Shown: in pieces, positions 26,357 to 34,878 of the stretch | Layout of the letters: every line of letters starts with the position of its first letter | Numbering within the stretch: position 1 is the stretch's first letter | From: Sphingopyxis sp. OAS728 | GTDB lineage: Bacteria; Pseudomonadota; Alphaproteobacteria; Sphingomonadales; Sphingomonadaceae | NCBI RefSeq assembly: GCF_014873485.1 | Contig: NZ_JADBDT010000001.1 | Span: 3,273,501 to 3,337,500 of the forward strand | DNA: 64,000 bases | Direction: 5' to 3' | The notes under the pieces: generated by a model | Database searches by the model: none | Seen by the model: the letters and a program-made list of their open reading frames with translations, nothing else | Told to the model about the DNA's origin: nothing | Program-made: the position numbers and the translations under genes

Positions 26357-27100
26357 ATGACAGGACTTCAGGCGCTTACCGAAAAAGAGAAAGAGACGTT
26401 GCGCCTGCTGGCGGGTGGGCATGACGCGAAATCGATGGCGCGGCATCTGGGCCTGTCGGTCCATACGATCAACGAACGACTGCGCGATGCGCGGCGCAAG
26501 ATGTCGGCATCGAGCAGCCGCGAGGCAGCGCGGCAACTGCGCGAGATCGAAGGCCGGACCCCCGAATATTTGGGGGACAAGGCTTTGGGGGAAGCCGCGG
26601 CCGACCCCGGCATGGAAGAGATGACGGCACCCGCCGGGACGCGCCGCATATCGCGCCGCGCCGGCTGGATTGCCGGAGGTTTGTTCATGTCGTTCAGTCT
26701 TGCCTTGCTCGCTTTCGCTTCGATGTCCGGGAGCGCCGATACGCCCGCCGCGAGCCCTTCCACTGTTCCCGCCGAAAGCGCTGCGGCTGCGGCCGCGCGC
26801 GGATGGCTCGCGCTGGTCGAGAAGGGCGAGTGGAATGCGAGCTGGGAGGCGACGGGGCAGTCGTTCAAGGCGCTCAATACGGTCGAGGCCTGGCGCCGGG
26901 TGGCGAGCCAGGTGCAAGGACCGCTGGGCGCGGTGAAATCGCGCACTCTGGTCAGCGAGGAATATGTACCCGCGCCGCCCTATGGCTATCAGATGGTCAA
27001 GTTTCGCACCGATTATGCGAACAAGGCGGGGGCGATCGAAACGTTGTCGCTGGTGCGCGAGGGCGGCGAATGGCGCGTTGTCGGGGTGACGGTGGAATAG
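26357..27100 (+). CDS. Membrane-anchored LuxR-type regulator with DUF4019 domain
   Basis: 247-aa one-component regulator. Residues 5-55 are a LuxR/GerE helix-turn-helix (LTEKEKETLRLLAGGHDAKS, MARHLGLSVHTINERLRDAR). A single helix near 103-123 (WIAGGLFMSFSLALLAFASM) puts the C-terminal DUF4019 domain (140-247) in the periplasm. The layout implies sensing outside and DNA binding inside without a kinase. No cleavage site is apparent, so release by proteolysis is only a guess. Sphingomonads carry many such proteins; targets are not known. Confidence 0.85.
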   Translation: MTGLQALTEKEKETLRLLAGGHDAKSMARHLGLSVHTINERLRDARRKMSASSSREAARQLREIEGRTPEYLGDKALGEAAADPGMEEMTAPAGTRRISRRAGWIAGGLFMSFSLALLAFASMSGSADTPAASPSTVPAESAAAAAARGWLALVEKGEWNASWEATGQSFKALNTVEAWRRVASQVQGPLGAVKSRTLVSEEYVPAPPYGYQMVKFRTDYANKAGAIETLSLVREGGEWRVVGVTVE

Positions 27101-27268
27101 GGGCGGCGGCGTTGGCACCGGCAAAGCCGGTGCCCGTCGTCAGACGGGTTCGACGATCCTTGAGGGGATCGCCGCCCCGCTGGCCGTGCCGATGGCTGCC
27201 GCTTTGCGGCACCGGCGCCTAACCTCGTCGTTCGCTGCGCGAACGCCTTGGTTACGCGCCTGCCATCG
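27101..27268. other. Intergenic region with two adjacent hairpins
   Basis: GGCACCGGC-AAA-GCCGGTGCC (27114-27134) is followed at once by CCCGTC-GTCA-GACGGG (27133-27148). No U-tract follows. The rest is low-complexity GC sequence with no gene. The hairpins look like REP-type palindromes or 3'-end stabilisers between the convergent LuxR-type gene and phaB. Confidence 0.5.
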
Positions 27269-27991
27269 TCAGTACATATGCTGGCCGCCGTTGATGCTCA
27301 TCGTCGACCCGGTGACGAACCCCGCATCTTCGCTGCACAAGAACGCGACGCCGCGTGCGATTTCATCGGCCTGACCCAAACGCCCAACCGGGATCTTCGC
27401 GACGATCTTTTCGAGCACGGGTGCGGGAACCGCCGCCACCATGTCGGTGTCGATATAACCCGGCGCGATCGCGTTGACCGTCACGCCCTTCTTCGCGCCT
27501 TCCTGCGCCAGCGCCTTGGTAAAGCCGTGGATGCCCGATTTGGCGGCGGCATAATTGACCTGGCCATATTGCCCCGCCTGCCCGTTGATCGAGCCGATGT
27601 TGACGATGCGGCCCCAGCCGCGCTCAACCATGCCCGGGAAACAGGCCTTCGCCATGTTGAAGCAGCCGCCCAGGTTGACGCGCATTACATCGTCCCAATC
27701 GGCGTAGCTCATGCGCGACAGCGTGCCGTCGCGGGTGATACCGGCGTTGTTGACCACGATGTCGACGGGTCCGAATTTCTCGGTGACGGCGATGCAGCCG
27801 TCGACGCACGCCTGATGATCGCCGACGTCCCATTTCATCGCAGCGATGCCGGTGCGGTCGGTGAACTCGCGCGCCTTTTCGTCATTGCCGCCATAGTTGG
27901 CGACGACGGTGACGCCCATCTCCTTCAGCTTGAGGCTGATTGCTTCGCCGATGCCGCGGCTGCCGCCGGTGACGATTGCTACGCGTGCCAT
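27269..27991 (-). CDS. phaB: Acetoacetyl-CoA reductase
   Basis: 240-aa short-chain dehydrogenase that reduces acetoacetyl-CoA to (R)-3-hydroxybutyryl-CoA with NADPH for polyhydroxyalkanoate synthesis. TGGSRGIG is at 8-15 and the catalytic triad is Ser134, Tyr147 and Lys151 (NYAAAKSG). The body (NNAGITRDGTLSRMSYADWD; KIPVGRLGQADEIARGVAFL; MSINGGQHMY) matches PhaB rather than FabG. A GGGAGAG site precedes 27991. phaA and phaC are not beside it, so it is a solitary pha gene. Confidence 0.93.
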   Translation of the reverse strand: MARVAIVTGGSRGIGEAISLKLKEMGVTVVANYGGNDEKAREFTDRTGIAAMKWDVGDHQACVDGCIAVTEKFGPVDIVVNNAGITRDGTLSRMSYADWDDVMRVNLGGCFNMAKACFPGMVERGWGRIVNIGSINGQAGQYGQVNYAAAKSGIHGFTKALAQEGAKKGVTVNAIAPGYIDTDMVAAVPAPVLEKIVAKIPVGRLGQADEIARGVAFLCSEDAGFVTGSTMSINGGQHMY

Positions 27992-28022
27992 AAATTCACT
28001 CTCCCACGTGGTTATGGGATCA

Positions 28023-28051
28023 TGATTAAGCCGCGCTATCGGACGCTGCAA
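28023..28051 (-). promoter_or_regulatory. Candidate phaB promoter
   Basis: On the minus strand TTGCAG (28046-28051), a 17-nt spacer and TAATCA (28023-28028) sit about 35 bp before the phaB ATG. It is a fair sigma-70-like match but unsupported beyond spacing. Confidence 0.35.
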
Positions 28052-28089
28052 GTTGACCGGAACGTCAATCGCAAAGCTATTCAGGGGGT

Positions 28090-29658
28090 TTAGTGGCTCA
28101 CCTGCACCCGCAGCTTCGAAAAGTCGCCGATGGCGAGGTCCGCCTTGTCGATCGTCACGACCAGATTGTCGCCATCGCCGAACCGCCGGCTCATCAATCC
28201 GCTCGTCGGCAGTTCGAGCAAGACCGCTTCGTGCTCCTCGTCATAATCGAGGATGTGGCGAAACGGCTCGTGCCCCATAGCCGCCATTTCGCGTTCGGCG
28301 AGATCGCGCCACCAGGGCTCGTAAAATGCCCGCGTCGGCGCGGAAAGATTGTCGGGATTGGCGCACCAGGCGTGCTTCGCGCGATCGAACAGGATCGTTT
28401 GATAATCATGCACCCACAGATTCGCATCGGCGCGGTGGGTCGTCAGCGGCAGGGTGATCGTCTCGATCCGTTCGGCGCCGGTTTCGGGGTCGACCGAGCG
28501 GATCGCCTTGACCCAGTGGATTGCGTGCAGCCCCGCCATCACCGCCGTCGCGTCGCTGGCCGAGAACTCGGCGCGCGCCGCGCTGTCGTGGACAATCGCG
28601 ATAATCTCTTCGGCGCGCTTGCGCGCTTCATAGTTGAACGCGGCGCGCTGCTCCATTTCGGCGATATCCCCGGCATCGGCGCCCGGCGCCGGCGCGGCTT
28701 CGGGCGTCAGCCGATCGAGCCGCATTTCGAGCAATGCAACCATGGCGGTCATGCTGCCCCAGTCGAAGGGGTGGAACGCAGGATCGGCGATGTCGTAGCC
28801 GCGATCGTAGAGCGCGGCGCCGGGTTCGCCCGGATCGGCTTCGCTGCGCGGATCGGCATCGCCCGGGCCGATGGCGACGAGGTCGACCGGCCATTCGGGA
28901 AAGGCGCGTACCGCGAACGACGCCAAGTCGCCAAAAGCCAGACCACCGTGCGGGCCGAACCATCCTTCGGGGTCGTTGAGCGTATAGGGCGGTGCGACCG
29001 GCGTGCCGGTATCGCGCAAGTGAACGACGCACATGTCAAAACGGCGGCGATGGATGAAAAAGGCGAGCGCACCGTCGCGCGGTCCCAGCCCGCCCCACAG
29101 GCCCTGAGGGAGGTCGGCGCAATCGATCTGTGCGAGGAAATCAGCCGGCTGATCGTCGATCTTTGGCCATTCCATGCCAGCGGGGAGTCGCGGGCGACCG
29201 CCGAGCCAGCTGTTCGTCGAGATGGCGTCGCGCGGCGGGATTTGGGGAACGAGGCGAAGCGACACCTCTTGGGCGTCGATCTTCTCGGCGCGGTGTGCGG
29301 CTTCCTCGACCTCCAAAGCCATCGATTCGAGCGCCACATCGGCCGGTTCGATAGCCGCGGCGGATTGGTGTTCGGGCGCATATTCGTCGTCGGCCGGCAT
29401 CTCGATCGGCGCCTTGCGGCTGATTCGTGCGAGCCGCGATGGCGAGATTTCCACATCGGGTTCGGGCGCGGCCTTGCGCGGCAGTTTCGGCAGCCGGATT
29501 TCGCGCGGCACCCGCGACGCACGTGGCGCCTGTGGTTCGCGCGGCGCGGCGGTTGCGGTCCGTGATCGCCACGACCACCAGATGGCAAAGCCGATTATTG
29601 CCAGAAAGGCCAGCGTGGCCAAGGCCAGCGCCCAACCCAGCAATTCGAGCTCGGTCAT
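28090..29658 (-). CDS. DUF1963 domain protein with N-terminal membrane anchor
   Basis: 522-aa protein. Residues 1-25 are a membrane helix (LLGWALALATLAFLAIIGFA), followed by an Arg/Pro/Ala-rich linker. From about 160 the DUF1963 fold is visible (SWLGGRPRLPAGMEWPKIDD, FLAQIDCADLP, GALAFFIHRRRFDMCVVHL). DUF1963 proteins have SMI1/KNR4-related structure but unknown roles. The start at 29658 follows GGAGAT. It lies 93 bp after hemH on the same strand and probably forms its own unit. Confidence 0.85.
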   Translation of the reverse strand: MTELELLGWALALATLAFLAIIGFAIWWSWRSRTATAAPREPQAPRASRVPREIRLPKLPRKAAPEPDVEISPSRLARISRKAPIEMPADDEYAPEHQSAAAIEPADVALESMALEVEEAAHRAEKIDAQEVSLRLVPQIPPRDAISTNSWLGGRPRLPAGMEWPKIDDQPADFLAQIDCADLPQGLWGGLGPRDGALAFFIHRRRFDMCVVHLRDTGTPVAPPYTLNDPEGWFGPHGGLAFGDLASFAVRAFPEWPVDLVAIGPGDADPRSEADPGEPGAALYDRGYDIADPAFHPFDWGSMTAMVALLEMRLDRLTPEAAPAPGADAGDIAEMEQRAAFNYEARKRAEEIIAIVHDSAARAEFSASDATAVMAGLHAIHWVKAIRSVDPETGAERIETITLPLTTHRADANLWVHDYQTILFDRAKHAWCANPDNLSAPTRAFYEPWWRDLAEREMAAMGHEPFRHILDYDEEHEAVLLELPTSGLMSRRFGDGDNLVVTIDKADLAIGDFSKLRVQVSH

Positions 29659-29751
29659 CGCATATCTCCAAATTGGCGCGGCCCATGCCTTTTCGGCGCC
29701 GCGTCGGATCAATTTAGCGCATGGACCTAAACAGTTGGTAAGCGGCCGGGG

Positions 29752-30747
29752 TCAAAGCCATCCCGCCAGTTCGCGCCGCACCAGGGCCTCGAGCATCGCC
29801 ATGCCGGGCGCGTCGGCGTTGAGGCAGGGGAGGTAGGCGAACCGCCTTCCGCCCGTGGCTTCATATTGCTGCTTGCCTCGTATCGCCAGTTCTTCCAGCG
29901 TTTCGAGGCAGTCGGCCGCAAAGCCGGGCGCGAAAATCGCGACGCTCTTCCCTTCGCTCGCTAGCGATTCAAGCCGCGTGTCGGTCGCGGGTTCGAGCCA
30001 TTTGGCCCGCCCGAAGCGCGACTGGAACGCCACCTCGACCGGACGGCTGAGTGCATCCGAAAGCAGGCGCGCGGTTTTTCGGCACTGGCAGTGATAGGGA
30101 TCGCCGAGGTGCAGCGTCCGCTCGGGCATGCCGTGAAAGCTCGCGAGCAGCACATCGGGGTCGAAATCGAGCGCGGCGAGCCCGCTCTTCACCGAATCCG
30201 TGAGCGCTCGCAGATAAGCGCCATCGTCGTGATAGGGTGGCAAGAAGCGGATCGCCGGCTGCCAGCGTAGAGTCTGCAGATGCCGGCCCACGGCATCGAC
30301 CACCGTTGCGGTCGTCGCGGCGCAATATTGGGGATAAAGCGGCGCGACAAGGATGCGGCGGCAGCCCGCCGCCGTCAGCGCGTCGATGGCGGGGCCGATC
30401 GCCGGCTTTCCGTAGCGCATCGCGTAAGCGACCTGCACCGTGGCCCCGAACGCTGCTTGCAGCGTTTCGCTCTGCTTTCGCGTGATCGCGGCGAGCGGCG
30501 ACCCTTCGTCGGTCCAGACCTGCGCATAGGCGTGCGCCGACTTTTTCGGCCGTGTGGTCAGGATGATGCCGCGCAGGATCGGTTGCCATAATAGCTGCGG
30601 GATTTCGACGACGCGGCGATCGGAGAGGAATTCCGCCAGATAGCGGCGCACCGATGGCGCGTTGGGCGCGTCGGGGGTGCCGAGGTTGACCAGCAGAACG
30701 CCGATGCGCGGCGCCGCCACTTGCGGGTGGTCGGTCGGAGGAGTCAC
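29752..30747 (-). CDS. hemH: Ferrochelatase
   Basis: 331-aa ferrochelatase, inserting iron into protoporphyrin IX as the last step of haem synthesis. The catalytic His204 is in SFHGMPER and a candidate proton acceptor Glu282 is in FAADCLETLEEL. Six cysteines are present: Cys129, 142, 220 and 222 (YHCQC), 280 and 308. Some bacterial ferrochelatases hold a [2Fe-2S] cluster, so some of these could be ligands, unproven. The start overlaps the molybdopterin oxidase stop by 4 nt (ATGA). Confidence 0.95.
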   Translation of the reverse strand: MTPPTDHPQVAAPRIGVLLVNLGTPDAPNAPSVRRYLAEFLSDRRVVEIPQLLWQPILRGIILTTRPKKSAHAYAQVWTDEGSPLAAITRKQSETLQAAFGATVQVAYAMRYGKPAIGPAIDALTAAGCRRILVAPLYPQYCAATTATVVDAVGRHLQTLRWQPAIRFLPPYHDDGAYLRALTDSVKSGLAALDFDPDVLLASFHGMPERTLHLGDPYHCQCRKTARLLSDALSRPVEVAFQSRFGRAKWLEPATDTRLESLASEGKSVAIFAPGFAADCLETLEELAIRGKQQYEATGGRRFAYLPCLNADAPGMAMLEALVRRELAGWL

Positions 30748-33032
30748 AGCGGATGCGCCGATAGGGGCAAACGCCGGATGCGGCGGCCCGTCGCGGCGAA
30801 CAGGGCATTGGCGATGGCGGGCGCAACGACGGGCACACCGATTTCGCCGAGCCCGCCGGGCTCGCGATCGCTGTCGACGAATTCGACCAAAATTTGCGGC
30901 GTCTGTGACAGGTCGGGCAGACCCAATTGACCGAGCTTCCGTGCGGTTGCGAGGCCGCCTTCATAATCGGTCGTCGCACCGACCGCTGCCGCAAGCCCGA
31001 AGATCAGTCCGCCCTCGATCTGCTGCCGCGCGATCACCGGGTTCACAAGCCGCCCCGCGTCGACGACCGCGACCAGCTGCTCGACCTGAAGCCCGCGCTC
31101 ACTTTGCCGCGCGGTCGCCATCAGCGCGATATGGCTGCCGCGCATCGAATGGCAGGCGAGTCCCTGTGTGGTCCCCGACAATCCGCCCTCCCAGCCGCCA
31201 AGGCTGGTCGCGGTGAGCAGGCAGCGCGCGAGCAGCGGCGAATTGCCGAGCATCGCCATGCGATAGGACAGCGCATCGGTCCCGGCACGCCCCGCCATTT
31301 CGTCGACGAAACATTCGGTGAAAAAGGCGGTGTAGCTGTCGGCATTGCCGCGCCAGCGTCCCGTGGGCAGGCCAATGTCGGCGGGGCAATGGTCGACCGC
31401 CATATGCGGGATCGCATAGCTGCTCGCTGCCCCCTCGACTGCGGCGGCATCGGGGCTGCCGGCTGCGGCGCGCTGCGCGACATCGGCCGGCTCATTGTCG
31501 AACAGGCGCCTGCGAACCTCATGGTTCGTCGGTGGCACCGCGATGCGCGTTACCAGCGCATCGATCCCGCCCGCGGCGTTAAGCGTCGCGGTCAGCTTGG
31601 CACGCGCCGGCGCGCGCGGCGGCAGGCGCATGATTTCTTCGGCGCGCGACCAGGCAAGCTGGACGGGGCGTTTGACTTGGAGCGCGATGATCGCGGCCTG
31701 CACTGCGACATTGTGGTCGAGGCAGGCGTCGAACGATCCGCCCGCCATCATCGGGAATAGCGTGACACTTGCCGGAGCTAATCCGGTCGCGCCGGCGATC
31801 GCGTCGCGGCACTGCGCGGGTGCCTGCGTCGCGACCCAGACACGCAAGCCGTCGCGGTCGGGCGCCGCGGTCGCAGTGCGCGTTTCGATCGGCGCGTGGA
31901 GCGCGGGGGCGACGGCATATTCGGCAGAGATTTTCGGCCGTCCCTCCATTGCTTCGGCCACATCGCCTTCGCTCGCGATGCGATAACCATCGCCCTTAAG
32001 CGCCGCTTTCAGCGCCTTGTCGATGCGGTCGGTCGATATCGGCGCGCCGTCGGTCTCGAAGGTGGGGGCAAAGCGGTCGAGCGCGCGGTTCGCCGCCCAC
32101 CAGTTGCGTGCGACCGTTGCAACCCAGCGCTCATGCGTGACAACGTGGAGCAAGCCGGGCGAGGCGAGACCTTTCTTGCGGTCAATGCCTTTCAGCCGCG
32201 TCGCGCCGAGCGGCCCCTGCCGGATCGCGGCAAAGACCATATCGGGAAGGCGGATATCGCCGGCATAATTGGCCGACCCATCGATCTTGGCGGGCAGGTC
32301 GAGCCGCGTAAGCTCCTTGCCATAGAGCGGGTCCGAACTGCTCGCGCGATACACGGGTTCGGCGGGCGGTTCGAGCAGCGCCGCGGCGGCGGCGACATCG
32401 CCAAAGCGCAGCCTTTTCTTGCCATGGGTGACGAAGCCGTCCTGCGTGTCGCATTCTTCCCAGTCGGCGTCCCAGCGATCGGCGGCTGCCATCATCAGCA
32501 GCGCGCGCGCCTGGGCCGCCGCGGCGCGGCAGGGGGCTTCGAACATGCGGACCGACGAGCTGTTTGCGGTCAGCATCACCGCGTGGCGGACCGCCCATTC
32601 GCGGCGCGCGCAGCTGCGCACGTCGGAGACGAAATCGGGAACGCCCGACCGGGGCGTAAAGACCGCGCTATCCTCGTCGACGAGCAGTGTGTTGGTGTAG
32701 AGCGGGTTGATCGGCGCGCTTTCGACCGCGATCGTGCGCCAGTCAGCGCCGAGCTCGTCGGCCATGATCTGCGGCAGCAGCGTCGTGACGCCCTGACCCA
32801 TTTCGCATTGCGGGACGATCGCGCTGATATGCCCGTCGTCGCCGATCTTGAGGAAGGCATTGAAGATATGCTCGTCCGGCGCGGCGGTGAGGTTCGGCTG
32901 GTAATCGCGCGGCCACAGGCTCCACGCGATGGCCAGCCCGCCTGCCGCGGTCGCGCCAACCAGCAGCGAACGGCGGCTGACGTGCGGCATGCGCGCTTTG
33001 TTTTTCTCCACTGTGTCGCGAATGCCGGCCAT
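30744..33032 (-). CDS. Molybdopterin oxidoreductase large subunit, IorB-like, Tat-exported
   Basis: 762-aa protein of the xanthine-dehydrogenase superfamily, like the beta subunit of isoquinoline 1-oxidoreductase. The N-terminus has a twin-arginine signal (SRRSLLVGATAAGGLAIAWS), so it acts in the periplasm. Duplicated domains are seen (IVPQCEMGQGVTTLLPQIMA; GGSFDACLDHNVAVQAAIIA) with a terminal GGLGEIGVPVVAPA carrying the likely catalytic Glu. The partner [2Fe-2S] small subunit and a cytochrome are normally adjacent but are absent. Its end overlaps hemH. ATG at 32990 is an alternative start. Confidence 0.88.
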   Translation of the reverse strand: MAGIRDTVEKNKARMPHVSRRSLLVGATAAGGLAIAWSLWPRDYQPNLTAAPDEHIFNAFLKIGDDGHISAIVPQCEMGQGVTTLLPQIMADELGADWRTIAVESAPINPLYTNTLLVDEDSAVFTPRSGVPDFVSDVRSCARREWAVRHAVMLTANSSSVRMFEAPCRAAAAQARALLMMAAADRWDADWEECDTQDGFVTHGKKRLRFGDVAAAAALLEPPAEPVYRASSSDPLYGKELTRLDLPAKIDGSANYAGDIRLPDMVFAAIRQGPLGATRLKGIDRKKGLASPGLLHVVTHERWVATVARNWWAANRALDRFAPTFETDGAPISTDRIDKALKAALKGDGYRIASEGDVAEAMEGRPKISAEYAVAPALHAPIETRTATAAPDRDGLRVWVATQAPAQCRDAIAGATGLAPASVTLFPMMAGGSFDACLDHNVAVQAAIIALQVKRPVQLAWSRAEEIMRLPPRAPARAKLTATLNAAGGIDALVTRIAVPPTNHEVRRRLFDNEPADVAQRAAAGSPDAAAVEGAASSYAIPHMAVDHCPADIGLPTGRWRGNADSYTAFFTECFVDEMAGRAGTDALSYRMAMLGNSPLLARCLLTATSLGGWEGGLSGTTQGLACHSMRGSHIALMATARQSERGLQVEQLVAVVDAGRLVNPVIARQQIEGGLIFGLAAAVGATTDYEGGLATARKLGQLGLPDLSQTPQILVEFVDSDREPGGLGEIGVPVVAPAIANALFAATGRRIRRLPLSAHPL

Positions 33033-33096
33033 GCCCGCTGCTGATAGTCAGGGGTGCGAATCGGCGCAAAGAAAATCGCGACCCCGCGGGCCGCGG

Positions 33097-33810
33097 TTAT
33101 TTCTCCGACAAAGCGAAATCGACGCGTACCGAAACCTGCGATTCGCTGACACCTGGATTGAAGGGCGGGGCGGCCGATTGCGCGACCGCCCGATTGGCCG
33201 CGGCGTCCATCTCGTAATAGGGCATCGGCGGCGCGCTGTCGCCGCCATCGCGGATCGTCAGCACGCGGTCGATCTTGAGCCCCGCGGCGCCCGCATAGGC
33301 ATCGGCACGGGCACGCGCGGCGCGATAGGCGGCGGCATAGGCCGATTTGGTCGCGGCTTCCTGATCGGATACGCGCAGCGTCGGACCCGACAACACGTTG
33401 GCGCCGGCTTGCGTGGTCGCGGCGACGGCCTCGCCCGCCTTGTCGACTGCGCGCATCCGCACCTCGACCTGGTTGACGGCTTCATATTTGCCCTTGTTCG
33501 CACCCCAGTCGATGCGGTTGACCGTCAGCTGGCGCGTCTGCAGATCCTTGCCCGCGACGCCGAAGGCCTTGAGCGCCTCGGTCACCTTGGTCATCGTTTC
33601 ATTGTTGCGCTGCGTCGCGGCTTCGGCCGATGCGGCGATCGTGCTGACGCCGGCAGTGAAGCGCGCTTCGTCGGGCCGCGTTTCCGATCGGCCGGTCGCC
33701 GAGACCGACAGCAGGGTTTCGTCATGCCCGACGCCGCGCGGGTCGGGCGACTTTTCGCTGCACGCGCCGAGCGCGAGCAGCGGTATCAGCACAAGGGTCT
33801 GGTGGCGCAT
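33097..33810 (-). CDS. SIMPL-domain (DUF541) lipoprotein
   Basis: 237-aa lipoprotein: signal peptide with lipobox LGAC (Cys17), then a SIMPL/DUF541 domain (SVSATGRSETRPDEARFTAG; TTQAGANVLSGPTLRVSDQE; AYRAARARADAYAGAAGLKI). Members such as YggE affect oxidative stress resistance by an unknown mechanism. It sits 52 nt after the preceding lipoprotein on the same strand and so may be co-transcribed. Confidence 0.88.
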   Translation of the reverse strand: MRHQTLVLIPLLALGACSEKSPDPRGVGHDETLLSVSATGRSETRPDEARFTAGVSTIAASAEAATQRNNETMTKVTEALKAFGVAGKDLQTRQLTVNRIDWGANKGKYEAVNQVEVRMRAVDKAGEAVAATTQAGANVLSGPTLRVSDQEAATKSAYAAAYRAARARADAYAGAAGLKIDRVLTIRDGGDSAPPMPYYEMDAAANRAVAQSAAPPFNPGVSESQVSVRVDFALSEK

Positions 33811-33862
33811 CCTGTTCTCCCATCTTTGCCGAGCTAGCGCATGACGGGCCGAAGGGTTCCGC

Positions 33863-34456
33863 TTACCAGCCCCAGGGCGCGGGCGGCGGCGTCACCGGTC
33901 TGGCATAATCGAACGCGACACGGAAATGCCGTCCCTGCCGGTCGAGGCCATAGGTGAAGCCCGTGTCCGTCGTTTCAACCGACCAGATATTGGTGGTCGA
34001 AACGCTCCGCCCGGTCGCGTTGAACATCGCGATCGATTCGGCATCGACGGGGAAGGTCTGGCGCGTCGCACTCCCGGCATCCGCCGTGTTGCCGCCGTAT
34101 AGCGTAACCGCGTCGGGCTTGCCATCGGCGTGGCGATGGTCGTGCTTGAGGCGGAGACCTGCCGGCGTCCGGCTGATGACCCACGTCCGCGACCGGTCCC
34201 AGCCGCCGTCGTCGGCGAGGCCTTCGATATGGAAGGGGATTTCGATTCGGTCGGCGGTGCAATGGCGAATGTGCATCACCATCGCCTTGCCGCGCATCTC
34301 GGCATCGGCCGCCTCGTTGCTCGCGAGCTTGCCTGCATACGCCTGGCCACAGCGTGCCGAGAGCGACGCGAAAAATTCATCCTGCGGGCTTTCGGCAATG
34401 GAGGTCGTGGCGCATCCCCCGAGCGCGGTCGCGAGCAGCGAAAGCGCAGCCCTCAC
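33863..34456 (-). CDS. Hypothetical lipoprotein
   Basis: 197-aa lipoprotein with GTG start at 34456. The start was chosen because GTGA overlaps the stop of the preceding gene by 4 nt and the product opens with a lipoprotein signal (LSLLATALGGC, Cys15). The exported part has a predicted beta-rich domain (RHCTADRIEIPFHIEGLADD; TWVISRTPAGLRLKHDHRHA). I recognise no family; the shape suggests a periplasmic binding domain. Confidence 0.75.
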   Translation of the reverse strand: MRAALSLLATALGGCATTSIAESPQDEFFASLSARCGQAYAGKLASNEAADAEMRGKAMVMHIRHCTADRIEIPFHIEGLADDGGWDRSRTWVISRTPAGLRLKHDHRHADGKPDAVTLYGGNTADAGSATRQTFPVDAESIAMFNATGRSVSTTNIWSVETTDTGFTYGLDRQGRHFRVAFDYARPVTPPPAPWGW

Positions 34457-34878
34457 TTCAGCAGGCCGAGACGCGGGATTTCGATCTTGGGGCAGCGATC
34501 CATGACGACGACCAGCCCTGCTGCTTCGGCGCGTTTCGCGGCGGCTTCGTTGATGACGCCGATCTGCATCCACACCGCCTTCGCGCCATGGACGATCGCC
34601 TCGTCGACCGCCGTTCCGGCGTCCTCGCTGTTGCGAAAGATGTCGACCAGTTCAGCAGGCGGCTCGACATCGGCGAGCGTCGCGACGACCGGCGCGCCGT
34701 GGATGGTCTTGCCGGCATGCCCCGGATTGACCGCGATCACGTCATGTCCGTGGCGGACGAGGAAGGCGAGGACGCCGTTCGACGCGCGGGCGGGGTTGGG
34801 CGAGGCGCCCACGACCGCGATGCGACGCTTTTGTCCAAGCAGGTCGCGGATTTCGCCTTCGTCGTTGATCGCCATCAT
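34453..34878 (-). CDS. CoA-binding (YccU-type) protein
   Basis: 141-aa Rossmann CoA-binding protein (RRIAVVGASPNPARASNGVL; HDVIAVNPGHAGKTIHGAPV; WMQIGVINEAAAKRAEAAGL), similar in length to E. coli YccU. The start at 34878 overlaps the mrp stop (ATGA) and follows AAAGGGG; an upstream ATG at 34902 is less likely. A metabolic role is not assigned in the family. It is translationally coupled to mrp and to the lipoprotein gene. Confidence 0.9.
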   Translation of the reverse strand: MMAINDEGEIRDLLGQKRRIAVVGASPNPARASNGVLAFLVRHGHDVIAVNPGHAGKTIHGAPVVATLADVEPPAELVDIFRNSEDAGTAVDEAIVHGAKAVWMQIGVINEAAAKRAEAAGLVVVMDRCPKIEIPRLGLLK

